Below, piece after piece: positions 20,167 through 30,355 of a stretch of 64,000 bases of DNA. Source of the stretch: Geopseudomonas sagittaria (GTDB lineage: Bacteria > Pseudomonadota > Gammaproteobacteria > Pseudomonadales > Pseudomonadaceae); contig NZ_FOXM01000004.1 of NCBI RefSeq assembly GCF_900115715.1, positions 248,001 through 312,000 of the forward strand. Reading direction: 5' to 3'. A model generated the notes under the pieces. That model made no database searches and had not been told where the DNA came from. It saw only the letters and a list, made by a program, of their open reading frames with translations. A program made the translations under genes and the position numbers. Numbering within the stretch: the stretch's first letter is position 1; the number at the start of each line of letters is the position of its first letter.

Positions 20167-20505
20167 TCAGGCCAGCGTCTCGTCCACCAGCGCCGCCTCC
20201 GGCGCCTGGTTCTTGACCGACTCCATGCCCTGCTTGCAGCTGGCGGCACTGGCATACAGCTGGCTCTGGCCGACCACCTGGCCGTTGGTGGCCTTGAGCA
20301 CGAAATACGGCCGCCCGTCCTTGGCGGTCAGCGGCTCGAAGGCACCTTCGCGCGCCGCGTTGCGGCGCACCGAGTCGATGCCGTTGAGCGCCGAATCCTT
20401 GGCCTTGTAGTGCTCGCTGGTCAGGATCACCTGGCCGTTGCTGGCTTCCAGGTTGAAGTGGAACTGGCCGTTGCTGCCCTTCTTCAGGTGGAATTTCCCG
20501 TTCAT
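20167..20505 (-). CDS. yegP: YegP family protein (DUF1508)
   Basis: A 112-residue protein made of two tandem DUF1508 repeats: 'GQFHFNLEASNGQVILTSE.YKAK' and 'GRPYFVLKATNGQVVGQSQLY.S'. Each repeat is about 50 residues. Members bind unknown partners and are often stress-linked. The start has AGGAGCT upstream on the minus strand. Stand-alone gene. Confidence 0.88.
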   Translation of the reverse strand: MNGKFHLKKGSNGQFHFNLEASNGQVILTSEHYKAKDSALNGIDSVRRNAAREGAFEPLTAKDGRPYFVLKATNGQVVGQSQLYASAASCKQGMESVKNQAPEAALVDETLA

Positions 20506-20673
20506 GGTCTAGCTCCTCGGTTGGCGGATCGCTCGCCGTTAAAGCTAGACGCTATCAGCGCAGGCTGCCGCTAGCCTTGCGCGAATATCTGCACCGCAGG
20601 CCACCGTCACGGCGAACGCAACGCCCTGCGCCGGCTGGCTGGGCCGCAGCTGCGGCCTGGAGGCGAGCCGGGA

Positions 20674-21456
20674 TCAGGAGGGGATCAGCAGCAGCGGGCT
20701 GAGCGCTTGCCGACAGAGGCCTTCCACCATGCTGTCGGGGAGCGGCTCGTCGATGGCGTTGCTGCTGCGCTTGCCGAGGATGATCAAGGGGGTCTTGATC
20801 TCGCCGGCGACCCGGCAGACCTGCGCCACCGGATCAGTGTCGACGCTGTCGACCACGGTATTGCCATGTCTGGCCAGCAACGCCTCCAGGGCTTCCGCCT
20901 CCGCCAGGGAGGTCTGCGGCGGGCGGCGGACGATCATCACCCGGCCCTGGCGCGCGCCCAACAGCCCGGCGAAACAGGCTCTGGCCTTGCTCGCAACCGG
21001 CGAATTGTCGGTGACCAGCAGCAGGGGAGCGCCCTCGTCGATGCTCCCCAGGTCGAAGGGCACGATCAGCAGCGGCAGCGTGCTCATGCGCACCAGACTC
21101 ATCGCCACATTGCCCATGACCAGTTCCCGCCCGCGGGAATGGCTGCGGTTGGCGACCACGACCAGATCGGCCTGCTGGCGGGTTGCGACCTCCAGCAGAG
21201 CCGTGGCCGCCAGGCCCGAGACGAGCCGGGGCTGCACCGCGATCCCCAGCTCCGCCTGCACCTCGCGCGCCAGCTGCTCCAGGCGGACACTGCTGGCGGC
21301 GTCGGCGACGTCCCGGTGCACCCACTGGCGAGGCTCGTCCACATGCACCAGGGTCAGCTGCTGGATACCCAGCAAAGCAGTCATGCGTTTGAGCTGGGCA
21401 TGCACCTGATCCCAGCCAGCCGAAAAATCGATACCTGCGACGCAATGCCTGAACAT
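20674..21456 (-). CDS. tandem universal stress protein
   Basis: A 260-residue protein with two Usp domains in a row (about 1-140 and 150-260). The first ends with 'RELVMGNVAMSLVRMSTLPLLIVP', the second with 'GKRSSNAIDEPLPDSMVEGLCRQALSPLLLIP', both resembling the nucleotide-binding end of UspA folds. A UspE-like role in stress or anaerobic survival is the usual inference. The start 'MFRHCVAGIDFS' has GGAGGT upstream. Confidence 0.83.
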   Translation of the reverse strand: MFRHCVAGIDFSAGWDQVHAQLKRMTALLGIQQLTLVHVDEPRQWVHRDVADAASSVRLEQLAREVQAELGIAVQPRLVSGLAATALLEVATRQQADLVVVANRSHSRGRELVMGNVAMSLVRMSTLPLLIVPFDLGSIDEGAPLLLVTDNSPVASKARACFAGLLGARQGRVMIVRRPPQTSLAEAEALEALLARHGNTVVDSVDTDPVAQVCRVAGEIKTPLIILGKRSSNAIDEPLPDSMVEGLCRQALSPLLLIPS

Positions 21457-21616
21457 GGAACGTACCTCCGGCCTGCAGCTTCTGCCTGGATTGATCGGTC
21501 ACATCGTTCAAGAATAGTCCGCAGTTGCATGTCCCGCCCCTACCCTAAGGCGCCGGAGCAGCCGACAGCCCGCGAGCGCGCCGACATCCGCGGCCAGGCG
21601 AGCAAGCGAGGGCAAC

Positions 21617-21656
21617 AAAAAACGCCGGCCTGCACGACGCAGCACCGGCGTTACAG
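21617..21656 (-). terminator. terminator after rpiA
   Basis: Stem AACGCCGG / CCGGCGTT around a 16-base loop that itself pairs in part, with a run of A on the plus strand (T in the rpiA transcript) at its left side. Located just after the rpiA stop. Confidence 0.65.
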
Positions 21657-21669
21657 AAAAGGCGCCGGC

Positions 21670-22341
21670 TCAGCGCGTCAGGCTGCGCACACCCTCGGCG
21701 GTGCCGAGCAGCAGCAGGTCAGCCGGGCGGGCGGCGAACAGGCCGTTGGTGACCACGCCGACGATGTTGTTGATCTGCTGCTCCAGCGCCACGGCATCGC
21801 CGATCAGCAGGTTGTGCACGTCGAGGATGATATTGCCGTTGTCGGTGACGAAGCCCTCGCGGTATTCCGGGTCGCCGCCCAGCTTGACCAGCTCGCGGGC
21901 CACATGGCTGCGCGCCATCGGCAGCACTTCCACCGGCAGCGGATAGGCGCCGAGGCGCTCGACCAGCTTGCTCTGGTCGGCGATGCACACGAAGGTCTTG
22001 GCCACCGCCGCGACGATCTTCTCGCGGGTCAGCGCGCCGCCGCCGCCCTTGATCAGCTCCAGGCGCGCATTGGTCTCGTCGGCGCCGTCGACGTAGAACT
22101 CCAGCTCGGCGACGCTGTTGAGGTCGTACACCGGGATGCCGTGGCTCTTCAGGCGTGCGGCGGTGGCCTCGGAGCTGGCCACCGCGCCGTCGAAGTCGTG
22201 GCGGACCTTGGCCAGCGCGTCGATGAAGCAGTTGGCGGTGGAGCCGGTGCCGACACCGATGATGCTGCGCGATTCGAGGCGCGGATGGATGTGATCGACG
22301 GCGGCCTGGGCCACCGCCTGCTTGAGCTGATCCTGATTCAT
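21670..22341 (-). CDS. rpiA: ribose-5-phosphate isomerase A
   Basis: A 223-residue RpiA that interconverts ribose-5-phosphate and ribulose-5-phosphate. Signatures: '[15 protein letters not shown]', '[24 protein letters not shown]' is split by the catalytic Asp and Lys, and '[10 protein letters not shown]'. The ATG at 22341 gives the standard length and has GGAAG upstream. It is divergent from ilvA, the usual arrangement in gamma-proteobacteria. Confidence 0.96.
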   Translation of the reverse strand: MNQDQLKQAVAQAAVDHIHPRLESRSIIGVGTGSTANCFIDALAKVRHDFDGAVASSEATAARLKSHGIPVYDLNSVAELEFYVDGADETNARLELIKGGGGALTREKIVAAVAKTFVCIADQSKLVERLGAYPLPVEVLPMARSHVARELVKLGGDPEYREGFVTDNGNIILDVHNLLIGDAVALEQQINNIVGVVTNGLFAARPADLLLLGTAEGVRSLTR

Positions 22342-22477
22342 GACGGCTTCCGCAAGAAGGAAAAAATCGGCGCGCATTATAGCCCCAAGCCGGCGCCCAG
22401 CGGCCGGGCGGTTGGCCGACCATCGGTCGCAGGAGTAGACTCGGCCCATTCTGCCCATTCCGCCTGCGGCCCCTCCG

Positions 22478-23992
22478 ATGCTCGAACAGTACGTCAAGAA
22501 GATCCTCACTTCGCCCGTCTACGACGTGGCGGTGGAAACCCCCCTGCAACCGGCGCGCAGCCTGTCCGAACGGCTGAACAACCAGGTCCTGCTCAAGCGC
22601 GAAGACCTGCAGCCGGTGTTCTCCTTCAAGATCCGCGGCGCCTACAACAAGGCCGCCCAGCTCAGCGAGGAGGAAAAGGCCCGCGGGGTGATCGCCGCCT
22701 CCGCCGGCAACCACGCCCAGGGCCTGGCGCTGACCGCCAAGAAGCTCGGCATCAAGGCGGTGATCGTCATGCCGCGCAGCACCCCGGACATCAAGGTCCA
22801 GGCAGTGCGCGCGCGCGGCGCGCGGGTGGTGCTGCACGGCGACGCCTTCCCCGAGGCGCTGGCGCACTGCCTCAAGCTGGTCGAGGAGAAGGGCTACACC
22901 TTCGTGCATCCCTACGACGATCCGGACGTGATCGCCGGGCAGGGCACCATCGCCATGGAGATCCTCCGCCAGCAGCCGGGGCGCCTGGATGCCATCTTCG
23001 TGCCGGTCGGCGGCGGCGGGCTGATCGCCGGCATCGCCGCCTACGTCAAGTACCTGCGCCCGGACATCAAGGTGATCGGCGTCGAGCCGGAGGAGTCCGA
23101 CTGCCTGCGCGCCGCCCTGGCCGCCGGCGAGCGGGTGGTGCTCAGCCAGGTCGGCCTGTTCGCCGACGGCGTGGCGGTGGCGCAGATCGGCGCCGAGCCG
23201 TTCCGCATCTGCCGCGAGCACGTCGACGAGGTGGTCACCGTGAGCACCGACGAGATCTGCGCGGCGATGAAGGACATCTACGACGACACCCGCTCGATCA
23301 CCGAGCCGGCTGGCGCCCTGGCCGTGGCCGGAATCAAGCGCTACGTGCAGCGCGAGGGCATCAGCGGGCAGACCCTGGTGGCCATCGACTCGGGCGCCAA
23401 CGTCAACTTCGACCGCCTGCGCTACGTCGCCGAGCGCGCCGAACTGGGCGAGCAGCGCGAGGCGATCATCGCGGTGACCATCCCCGAGCAGCCGGGCAGC
23501 TTCAAGGCGTTCTGCCAGGCCATCGGCAAGCGCGCGATCACCGAGTTCAACTACCGCTACAACCGCCCGAACGAGGCGCAGATCTTCGTCGGCGTGCAGA
23601 CCCACCCGGAAACCGACCCGCGCGAGCAGCTGGTGGCGATGCTCCGCGAGCAAGGCTTCCCGGTGCTCGACCTGACCGACAGCGAGCTGGCCAAGCTGCA
23701 CATCCGCCACATGGTCGGCGGCCACGCGCCGGGCGCGGAGAACGAGCGGGTCTACCGCTTCGAGTTCCCCGAGCGCCCCGGCGCGCTGTTCAACTTCCTC
23801 AACAAGCTCGGCGGGCGCTGGAACATCTCGATGTTCCACTACCGCAACCACGGCGCCGCCGATGGCCGCGTGCTGGTCGGCCTGCAGGTGCCCGACGACG
23901 ACCTGCTCCTGCTCACCGAGGCGCTGGACGGCATCGGCTACCCGTACTGGTGCGCCAGCGACGACCCGGCCTACAAGCTGTTCCTCGGCTGA
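22478..23992 (+). CDS. ilvA: threonine ammonia-lyase, biosynthetic
   Basis: A 504-residue PLP enzyme that deaminates threonine to 2-oxobutanoate for isoleucine synthesis. PLP lysine in '[11 protein letters not shown]', '[11 protein letters not shown]', and the phosphate loop '[16 protein letters not shown]'. The C-terminal 170 residues hold two ACT-like domains ('[13 protein letters not shown]' and '[15 protein letters not shown]'), as in the long feedback-regulated form. Pseudomonas usually carries more than one threonine dehydratase; this is the long form. Confidence 0.95.
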   Translation: MLEQYVKKILTSPVYDVAVETPLQPARSLSERLNNQVLLKREDLQPVFSFKIRGAYNKAAQLSEEEKARGVIAASAGNHAQGLALTAKKLGIKAVIVMPRSTPDIKVQAVRARGARVVLHGDAFPEALAHCLKLVEEKGYTFVHPYDDPDVIAGQGTIAMEILRQQPGRLDAIFVPVGGGGLIAGIAAYVKYLRPDIKVIGVEPEESDCLRAALAAGERVVLSQVGLFADGVAVAQIGAEPFRICREHVDEVVTVSTDEICAAMKDIYDDTRSITEPAGALAVAGIKRYVQREGISGQTLVAIDSGANVNFDRLRYVAERAELGEQREAIIAVTIPEQPGSFKAFCQAIGKRAITEFNYRYNRPNEAQIFVGVQTHPETDPREQLVAMLREQGFPVLDLTDSELAKLHIRHMVGGHAPGAENERVYRFEFPERPGALFNFLNKLGGRWNISMFHYRNHGAADGRVLVGLQVPDDDLLLLTEALDGIGYPYWCASDDPAYKLFLG

Positions 23993-24026
23993 GAGCAGCC
24001 GCATCGATCACAGGGAGGTGATCGCC

Positions 24027-24068
24027 ATGCCCCACCCGCTCCACCTGCCGAACCGGAGGGTGCGCTGA
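24027..24068 (+). CDS. possible 13-residue upstream ORF
   Basis: ATG at 24027 has a very strong AGGGAGGTGAT site ahead of it and encodes 'MPHPLHLPNRRVR'. Its TGA overlaps the ATG of the next gene (TGATG at 24066-24070). The ribosome site is better than the one of the following gene, so a translated, coupling leader is plausible. It may equally be the remnant of a start region. Confidence 0.35.
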   Translation: MPHPLHLPNRRVR

Positions 24069-25333
24069 TGCGCATCCTGCTGGTTGGCGCCGGCGGCTTC
24101 ATCGGCCGCCACCTGCAGGCCGCGCTGCACGCGGCCGGCCATCAGGTCGTCGCCACCGCGCGCCAGCCCGACCCCGGCACCAGCGGCGAGTGGCTGGCGC
24201 TGGACCTGGCCGAACTGGCCCGTGATCCGCACGCCTTCGCCTGGCCCGCCGGTGTCGAGCTGCTGATCAACGCCGCCGGCCTGCTCTCCACCGACCGTGC
24301 CCGCCTGGACGAGGTGCAGCACCTGGGCGCCTGCGCCCTGTTCGAACTGGCCGCCGCCCAGGGCGCGCGGGTGCTGCAGATCTCCGCGCTCGGCGCCGAA
24401 GACGACCCGGACACCGCCTTTCTCGCCAGCAAGGCCGCCGCCGAGCGGCACCTGCTCGGCCTCGGCATTGCCGCGGTGGTGCTGCGCCCCTCGCTGGTGC
24501 TCGGCCCCGGCGCGGCCAGCAGCCGCTGGCTGCTGCGTCTGTCGCCCTGGCCGTGGACGCCGCTGCTGGACAACCGCGCGCGCCTGCAGCCGCTGCACAT
24601 CGACGACCTGTGTGCCGCGGTGCTGGCCCTGCTTGAGCGCTGGCCGGTGCAGCCGTGCAGCCTGGCGCTGGTCGGCCCCGAGGCGCTGACCATGGGCCAG
24701 ATCGTCGACCGCCTGCGCGCCGCCCAGGGCTGGGGGCCGGGACATTACTGGACGCTGCCGCGGCCGCTGGCCCTGGCCGGCGCCTGGCTCGGCGAGCGCT
24801 GCGGCTGGCGCGCGCTGAACCGCCAGACCCTGCGCCTGGCGCGCAGCGACAACCTTGCCGCGGCCGAGCCGCTGGCCGAGGCCTGCGGCTACCGCTGCCT
24901 GCCGCTGGCCGCCCGCCTGCACGACTGGCCGCAGGCGACGGACAGCGCCGCCCTGATCGTGCAGCCACTGCTGCTGGCGCTGCTGGTGGTGGTCTGGCTG
25001 GGTACCGCGCTGGCCTGTCTCGGCCCCGGCTTCGACTGGAGCCTGCGCATCCTTGCCGAGGCCGGCATCGCCGGCTGGCCGGCGCGGCTCGCGGTGATCG
25101 CCGGCGCACTGCTCGACGGCGCACTGGGCATCGGCCTGCTCTGCACGCGCTGGCGCCGCCGCGCCCTGCAGGCGCAGGTCGCCCTGATGCTCGGCTATAC
25201 GCTGCTGATCAGCATCCTGCTGCCGCACTACTGGTTCGATCCCCTCCAGGGCATCGGCAAGAACCTGGTGCTGCTGGCGGTCAGCCTCTGGCTGCTGTGG
25301 CTGCAGCCGCTCCCCGCAAGGACCCGGCGATGA
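24068..25333 (+). CDS. NAD(P)-dependent epimerase / DoxX-like fusion
   Basis: A 421-residue two-part protein. Residues 1-285 form an atypical SDR fold with the nucleotide loop 'LVGAGGFIGRHLQ'. From about residue 295 the chain has four hydrophobic segments typical of a DoxX-like membrane domain. Proteins with this layout are common in Pseudomonas and are usually annotated as SDR family oxidoreductase; reaction unknown. It overlaps the next gene (ATGA) and is coupled to the short ORF ahead. Confidence 0.8.
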   Translation: MRILLVGAGGFIGRHLQAALHAAGHQVVATARQPDPGTSGEWLALDLAELARDPHAFAWPAGVELLINAAGLLSTDRARLDEVQHLGACALFELAAAQGARVLQISALGAEDDPDTAFLASKAAAERHLLGLGIAAVVLRPSLVLGPGAASSRWLLRLSPWPWTPLLDNRARLQPLHIDDLCAAVLALLERWPVQPCSLALVGPEALTMGQIVDRLRAAQGWGPGHYWTLPRPLALAGAWLGERCGWRALNRQTLRLARSDNLAAAEPLAEACGYRCLPLAARLHDWPQATDSAALIVQPLLLALLVVVWLGTALACLGPGFDWSLRILAEAGIAGWPARLAVIAGALLDGALGIGLLCTRWRRRALQAQVALMLGYTLLISILLPHYWFDPLQGIGKNLVLLAVSLWLLWLQPLPARTRR

Positions 25334-25797
25334 CCCTCTACCTGCTGCTCAAGACCCTGCACATCCTCTCCTCGACCCTACTGTTCGGCACCGGCCTCGG
25401 CTCGGCCTACTACGCCTGGCGGGCGTGGAAGAGCGCCCAGGTGGCGACCATCGCCACCACCTTCCGCCACCTGGTCAGCGCCGACTGGCTGTTCACCACC
25501 CCCACTGCGGTCGTCCAGCCGCTCAGCGGCCTGGCCATGGTCCATCTGGCCGGCTGGCCGCTGAGCCAGAGCTGGCTGCTGGTCACCCTCATCCTCTACG
25601 GGCTGGCCGGGCTGTGCTGGCTGCCGGTGGTGTGGCTGCAGATCCGCGTGCGCGACCTCGCCGTGCAGGCCGAGCGCGACGGCACGCCGCTGCCGGCGAT
25701 CGCCGGGCGCTACATGGCCTGGTGGTTCGCCCTCGGCTGGCCGGCGTTCGCTGCTTTCGTGGCGATCTTCTTCCTGATGGTGGCCAAGCCGGCTTGA
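25330..25797 (+). CDS. DUF2269 integral membrane protein
   Basis: A 155-residue protein with four hydrophobic segments. The N-terminus 'LLLKTLHILSSTLLFGTGLGSAYY' has the conserved His of the DUF2269 family. Its ATG overlaps the stop of the epimerase gene, so both are made together, and the epimerase's membrane tail suggests they may form a complex. Function unknown. Confidence 0.8.
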   Translation: MTLYLLLKTLHILSSTLLFGTGLGSAYYAWRAWKSAQVATIATTFRHLVSADWLFTTPTAVVQPLSGLAMVHLAGWPLSQSWLLVTLILYGLAGLCWLPVVWLQIRVRDLAVQAERDGTPLPAIAGRYMAWWFALGWPAFAAFVAIFFLMVAKPA

Positions 25798-25805
25798 ACC
25801 ACGGA

Positions 25806-25835
25806 CGAAGACGGCGCCCATGGGCGCCGTCTTCG
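25806..25835. terminator. perfect palindrome between convergent genes
   Basis: Perfect 30-base palindrome, half-site CGAAGACGGCGCCCA, between the stops of the DUF2269 gene and the HAD gene. It can form a hairpin in either transcript. Confidence 0.7.
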
Positions 25836-25850
25836 TGCCCGCCGCAACAC

Positions 25851-26504
25851 TCAGCGCAGCGAGAGCACCGGCCAGCCACGCTGCTCGGCGATGGCGCGCA
25901 GCTCGGCGCAGGGGTCGACCGCCACCGGGCGATCCACCAGCTCCAGCAGCGGCAGGTCGTTGCGCGAGTCGCTGTAGAAGGTGCTGTCGTCGAGGCTCAG
26001 GCCGTTCTCCAGCAGCCAGCGCTCCAGGCGGGTCACCTTGCCCTCGCGGAAGCAGGGGATGTCGGTGGTGCGTCCGGTGTACTGGCCGCCCTGCATCTCG
26101 CACTCGGTGGCCAGCAGGGTGTCGACGCCCAGGCGCACGGCGATCGGCCCGGTGACGAAGCGGTTGGTGGCGGTGATGATCACCAGCTTGTCGCCGGCGG
26201 CGCGGTGCTCGGCGAGCAGCGCCTCGCCCTTGGCGAGGATGATCGGCTCGATGCACTCGGCCATGAACTCGCCATGCCAGGCGTCCAGCTGGGCCTTGTC
26301 GTACTGGCCGAGCACGGCCAAGCAGAAATTCAGGTAGGCCTGGATGTCCAGGCGCCCGGCCAGGTAGTCCACGTAGTACTCGTCGTTGCGCGCCTTGTAG
26401 GTGGCTGCGTCGAGGATGCCGCGCCGGCACAGCCAGTCGCCCCAGGCGTGGTCGCTGTCACCGGCCAGCAGGGTGTTGTCGAGATCGAATAGCGCCAGAC
26501 GCAC
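25851..26504 (-). CDS. HAD-superfamily phosphatase (SerB-like)
   Basis: A 217-residue HAD-IB hydrolase. Motif I 'FDLDNTLL' (nucleophile and acid Asp), motif II 'IITATN', motif IV '[11 protein letters not shown]'. The cap between motifs I and II is helical, as in phosphoserine-phosphatase-like enzymes. It resembles the HAD protein encoded beside rppH in other pseudomonads; substrate not determined. Divergent from rppH with 141 bases between starts. Confidence 0.87.
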   Translation of the reverse strand: MRLALFDLDNTLLAGDSDHAWGDWLCRRGILDAATYKARNDEYYVDYLAGRLDIQAYLNFCLAVLGQYDKAQLDAWHGEFMAECIEPIILAKGEALLAEHRAAGDKLVIITATNRFVTGPIAVRLGVDTLLATECEMQGGQYTGRTTDIPCFREGKVTRLERWLLENGLSLDDSTFYSDSRNDLPLLELVDRPVAVDPCAELRAIAEQRGWPVLSLR

Positions 26505-26645
26505 GGATAGGTTCTCTCAGGCAGTCAAGGGAAGTGGCAAGCGTACCCCGTTTCGCCTGGCCTGCCCATGCACCGGCCTATCCGCATTGCCGCTGTGACG
26601 GGCTTTGTGGAACAATCCGGGCATATATGTTTCGAGGTGCCTGCC

Positions 26646-27125
26646 GTGATCGATCCCGATGGTTTCCGACCCAATGTCGGCATCATCCTGGCCAATGAGG
26701 TCGGCCAGGTGATGTGGGCACGGCGCATCAATCAGGACGCCTGGCAGTTCCCGCAGGGCGGGATCAACCCGCAGGAATCGCCGGAAGATGCGCTGTTTCG
26801 CGAATTGAACGAAGAAGTCGGCCTCGAGCCCGAGGATGTGCGCATTCTCGCCTGCACGCGCGGCTGGTTGCGCTATCGTTTGCCGCAACGTCTGGTGCGC
26901 ACCCACAGCCAGCCGCTGTGCATCGGCCAGAAGCAGAAGTGGTTCCTGCTGCGCCTGACCGGCGACGAGCAGCGGGTGCGCATGGACCTGACCGCCAAGC
27001 CGGAATTCGACGGCTGGCGCTGGGTCAGCTACTGGTACCCGCTGGGTCAAGTGGTCTCCTTCAAGCGCGAGGTGTATCGCCGCGCGCTGCGGGAGCTGGC
27101 CCCGCGCCTGCCGATTCGCGACTGA
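26646..27125 (+). CDS. rppH: RNA pyrophosphohydrolase
   Basis: A 159-residue Nudix enzyme that removes pyrophosphate from mRNA 5' ends and so starts decay. Nudix box '[22 protein letters not shown]' positions (about residues 38-60) has the full set of acidic residues. The start is the GTG at 26646, fixed by the family N-terminus '[14 protein letters not shown]'; GAGGTG lies just upstream. It precedes ptsP, a pairing conserved from E. coli to Pseudomonas. Confidence 0.95.
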   Translation: MIDPDGFRPNVGIILANEVGQVMWARRINQDAWQFPQGGINPQESPEDALFRELNEEVGLEPEDVRILACTRGWLRYRLPQRLVRTHSQPLCIGQKQKWFLLRLTGDEQRVRMDLTAKPEFDGWRWVSYWYPLGQVVSFKREVYRRALRELAPRLPIRD

Positions 27126-27176
27126 CCAGCCAACCGACTGCACCCGACCGACCATAGGAGCGCCGCCCCTTTGACC

Positions 27177-29456
27177 ATGCTCCACACGCTGCGCAAGATC
27201 ATCCAGGAGGTCAACTCCGCCCGGGATCTGGACACCGCCCTGACGATCATCGTCGAGCGCGTGCGCGCGGCCATGGGCACCCAGGTCTGCTCGGTCTACC
27301 TGCTCGACCCGCAGAGCAACCGCTTCGTGCTGATGGCCACCGAGGGCCTCAACAAGGGCTCCATCGGCCAGGTCAGCATGGCGCCCAGCGAGGGCCTGGT
27401 CGGCCTGGTCGGCACCCGCGAGGAGCCGCTCAACCTCGAGGACGCCTCCAGCCATCCGCGTTTCCGCTACTTCGCCGAGACCGGCGAGGAGCGCTACGCC
27501 TCCTTCCTCGGCGCGCCGATCATCCACCACCGCCGGGTGATGGGCGTGCTGGTGGTGCAGCAGAAGGAGCGCCGCCAGTTCGACGAGGGCGAGGAAGCCT
27601 TCCTGGTCACCATGAGCGCCCAGCTCGCCGGGGTCATCGCCCATGCCGAGGCCACCGGCTCGATCCGCGGCCTCGGCAAGCAGGGCAAGGCCACCCCGGA
27701 CACCCGCTTCATCGGCGTGCCCGGCTCGCCCGGCGTGGCGCTGGGCACCGGCGTGGTGGTGCTGCCGCCGGCCGATCTCGACGTGGTGCCGGACCGCAGC
27801 ATCGACGACATCGACGGCGAGATCGCCTACTTCTACAACGCCCTCGAGGCGGTGCGCGCCGACATCCATGCGCTGTCCGCGCGCCTGGCCAGCCAGCTGC
27901 GCCAGGAAGAGCGCGCGCTGTTCGACGTCTACCTGATGATGCTCGACGACGCCTCGATCGGCGGCGAAGTGGTCAAGGTGATCGAGACCGGCCAGTGGGC
28001 CCAGGGCGCCCTGCGCCAGGTGGTCAACGGCCACGTGCAGCGCTTCGAGCAGATGGACGACGCCTACCTCAGCGAGCGCGCCTCGGACGTGCGCGACATC
28101 GGCCGGCGCCTGCTCGCCTGCCTGCAGCAGGCGCGCCAGCAGAAGCTGGTCTACCCGGACAACACCATCCTGGTCAGCGAGGAGCTGTCGCCGGCGATGC
28201 TCGGCGAGGTGCCGCCCGCCAAGCTGCTCGGCCTGGTCTCGGTGACCGGCTCGAGCAACTCGCACGTCGCCATCCTCGCCCGCGCCATGGGCATCCCCAC
28301 GGTGATGGGCGCGGTCGACCTGCCCTACGCCATGCTCGACGGCATCGAACTGATCGTCGACGGCTACCGCGGCGACGTGTTCACCAACCCCTCGCCCGGC
28401 CTGCGCCGCCAGTTCGCCGAGATCGCCGAGGAGGAGCGCCAGCTCAACCTCGGTCTCGACGCCCTGCGCAGCCTGCCCTGCGAGACCACCGACGGCCACC
28501 GCATGCCGCTGTGGGTCAACACCGGGCTGTTCGCCGACATCGCCCGCGCCCAGGAGCGCGGCGCCGAGGGCGTCGGCCTGTACCGCAGCGAAGTGCCGTT
28601 CATGACCAACGAGCGCTTCCCCAGCGAGAAGGAACAGGTGGCGATCTACCGCGACCAGCTCAAGGCCTTCCATCCGCTGCCGGTGACCATGCGCACCCTC
28701 GACATCGGCGGCGACAAGGCGCTGTCCTACTTCCCGATCAAGGAAGACAACCCGTTCCTCGGCTGGCGCGGCATCCGCGTCACCCTCGACCACCCGGAGA
28801 TCTTCCTGGTCCAGGCGCGCGCCATGCTCAAGGCCAGCGAGGGCCTGAACAACCTGCGCATCCTGCTGCCGATGATCAGCGGCCTGCCCGAGCTGGAAGA
28901 GGCGCAGCGCCTGCTGCACCGCGCCTGGAGCGAGGTGCGCGAGGAAGGCGTCGACGTGCCGATGCCGCCGGTCGGGGTGATGATCGAGATCCCCGCCGCG
29001 GTGTTCCAGACCCGCGAACTGGCCCGCCAGGTCGACTTCCTCTCGGTCGGCTCCAACGACCTGACCCAGTACCTGCTCGCCGTGGACCGCAACAATCCGC
29101 GGGTGGCCAACCTCTACGACTACCTGCACCCGTCGATCCTCCACGCCCTCAAGCGCGTGGTCAGCGACGCCCATCACGTCGGCAAGCCGGTGAGCATCTG
29201 CGGCGAGATGGCCGGCGATCCGGCGGCCGCCATGCTGCTGATGGCCATGGGCTTCGACTCGCTGTCGATGAACGCCACCAACCTGCCCAAGGTCAAGTGG
29301 CTGCTGCGCCAGGTGTCGCTGCAGCAGGCCAGCGAGCTGCTCGACCTGGTGATGACCCTCGACCACGCCCCGCTGATCCACAGCACCCTGCAGCTGCACC
29401 TGCGCAACCTCGGCCTGAGCCGCATGCTCGCCCCGGGCAGCAGCGTGCAGAACTGA
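27177..29456 (+). CDS. ptsP: PTS-Ntr enzyme I (phosphoenolpyruvate-protein phosphotransferase)
   Basis: A 759-residue protein: GAF sensor domain (about 16-160), PEP-utilising N-terminal domain, the phosphohistidine domain with active His in 'TGSSNSHVAILARAMG', and a PEP-binding barrel with 'RTLDIGGDKALSYFP' and 'VSICGEMAGDP'. It starts the nitrogen-related phosphorelay to NPr and EIIA-Ntr. I took the ATG at 27177 by homology; a TTG six bases upstream sits better behind AGGAG and would add two residues. Confidence 0.95.
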   Translation: MLHTLRKIIQEVNSARDLDTALTIIVERVRAAMGTQVCSVYLLDPQSNRFVLMATEGLNKGSIGQVSMAPSEGLVGLVGTREEPLNLEDASSHPRFRYFAETGEERYASFLGAPIIHHRRVMGVLVVQQKERRQFDEGEEAFLVTMSAQLAGVIAHAEATGSIRGLGKQGKATPDTRFIGVPGSPGVALGTGVVVLPPADLDVVPDRSIDDIDGEIAYFYNALEAVRADIHALSARLASQLRQEERALFDVYLMMLDDASIGGEVVKVIETGQWAQGALRQVVNGHVQRFEQMDDAYLSERASDVRDIGRRLLACLQQARQQKLVYPDNTILVSEELSPAMLGEVPPAKLLGLVSVTGSSNSHVAILARAMGIPTVMGAVDLPYAMLDGIELIVDGYRGDVFTNPSPGLRRQFAEIAEEERQLNLGLDALRSLPCETTDGHRMPLWVNTGLFADIARAQERGAEGVGLYRSEVPFMTNERFPSEKEQVAIYRDQLKAFHPLPVTMRTLDIGGDKALSYFPIKEDNPFLGWRGIRVTLDHPEIFLVQARAMLKASEGLNNLRILLPMISGLPELEEAQRLLHRAWSEVREEGVDVPMPPVGVMIEIPAAVFQTRELARQVDFLSVGSNDLTQYLLAVDRNNPRVANLYDYLHPSILHALKRVVSDAHHVGKPVSICGEMAGDPAAAMLLMAMGFDSLSMNATNLPKVKWLLRQVSLQQASELLDLVMTLDHAPLIHSTLQLHLRNLGLSRMLAPGSSVQN

Positions 29457-29541
29457 GCCGCGCCAGGCCATCCCCGCCGCGCAGCCCTAGAGCCGCCGCC
29501 AGCCATCCGGTACCATGCCGCTTTGCGTGCGGGGGATGGTG

Positions 29542-30327
29542 ATGGAGTTCGTTATCTATCTGGTGCTGGGGACCTTTGTCGGCGTGCTGGCCGGCCTGTT
29601 CGGCGTGGGCGGCGGCATGATCATCGTCCCGGCGCTGATCTTCAGCTTCACCGCCATGGGCGTCGATCCGGCGGTGATGACCCACCTGGCGGTGGGCACC
29701 TCGCTGGCCACCATCGTCTTCACCTCGATCAACTCGGTGCGCGCCCACCACAAGCGAGGCGCGGTGAACTGGCCGGTGGTGCGCTGGATGACCCTCGGCC
29801 TGCTCGCCGGCGTCGGCCTCGGCAGCCTCACCGCCGCCAGCCTGCAGGGCGAGATCCTGCAGAAGATCATCGGCACCTTCGCCATCTGCGTCGCCGCGCA
29901 GATGGCCTTCAACCTCCAGCCACGAACCGCCCTCCCGCTGCCGGGCAAGGCCGGCCTGAGTGTCGCCGGCGGGGTGATCGGCTGGGCCTCGTCGATCTTC
30001 GGCATCGGCGGCGGCTCGCTGACCGTGCCCTTCCTCGCCTGGCGCAGCCTGACCATGCAGCAGGCGGTGGCCACCTCGGCGGCCTGCGGCATGCCGATCG
30101 CCCTGGCCGGCGCCGTGGGCTTCATGCTCACCGGCTGGAGCCAGCAGGCGCAGCTGCCGGCGTGGAGCGTCGGCTTCGTCTACCTGCCGGCGCTGGTCGG
30201 CATCGCCGCCACCTCGATGCTGTCCGCCCGCCTCGGCGTGCACCTGGCGCACCGGCTGCCGGCGCACATCCTCAAGCGCCTGTTCGCCCTGCTGATGCTC
30301 GGCGTCGGCCTGAACTTCCTGCTCTGA
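29542..30327 (+). CDS. TauE/SafE (TSUP) family permease
   Basis: A 261-residue membrane protein with about eight hydrophobic segments. Two inverted halves each carry the family glycine motif: '[15 protein letters not shown]' and '[16 protein letters not shown]'. Members export sulfite, sulfoacetate or other small anions. The start at 29542 has GGGGGA at good spacing; ATG 29536 is an alternative. Followed closely by lgt. Confidence 0.88.
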   Translation: MEFVIYLVLGTFVGVLAGLFGVGGGMIIVPALIFSFTAMGVDPAVMTHLAVGTSLATIVFTSINSVRAHHKRGAVNWPVVRWMTLGLLAGVGLGSLTAASLQGEILQKIIGTFAICVAAQMAFNLQPRTALPLPGKAGLSVAGGVIGWASSIFGIGGGSLTVPFLAWRSLTMQQAVATSAACGMPIALAGAVGFMLTGWSQQAQLPAWSVGFVYLPALVGIAATSMLSARLGVHLAHRLPAHILKRLFALLMLGVGLNFLL

Positions 30328-30355
30328 CCCGAACGTCCCGTTCCGAGGAATCACC

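Noticed and set aside
26517..29471. Very long open frame antisense to ptsP (984 codons)
   Set aside because: Shadow of a high-GC gene; the protein is repetitive and low in complexity (many Gln, His, Ala and Val), and the plus strand holds a complete PtsP.
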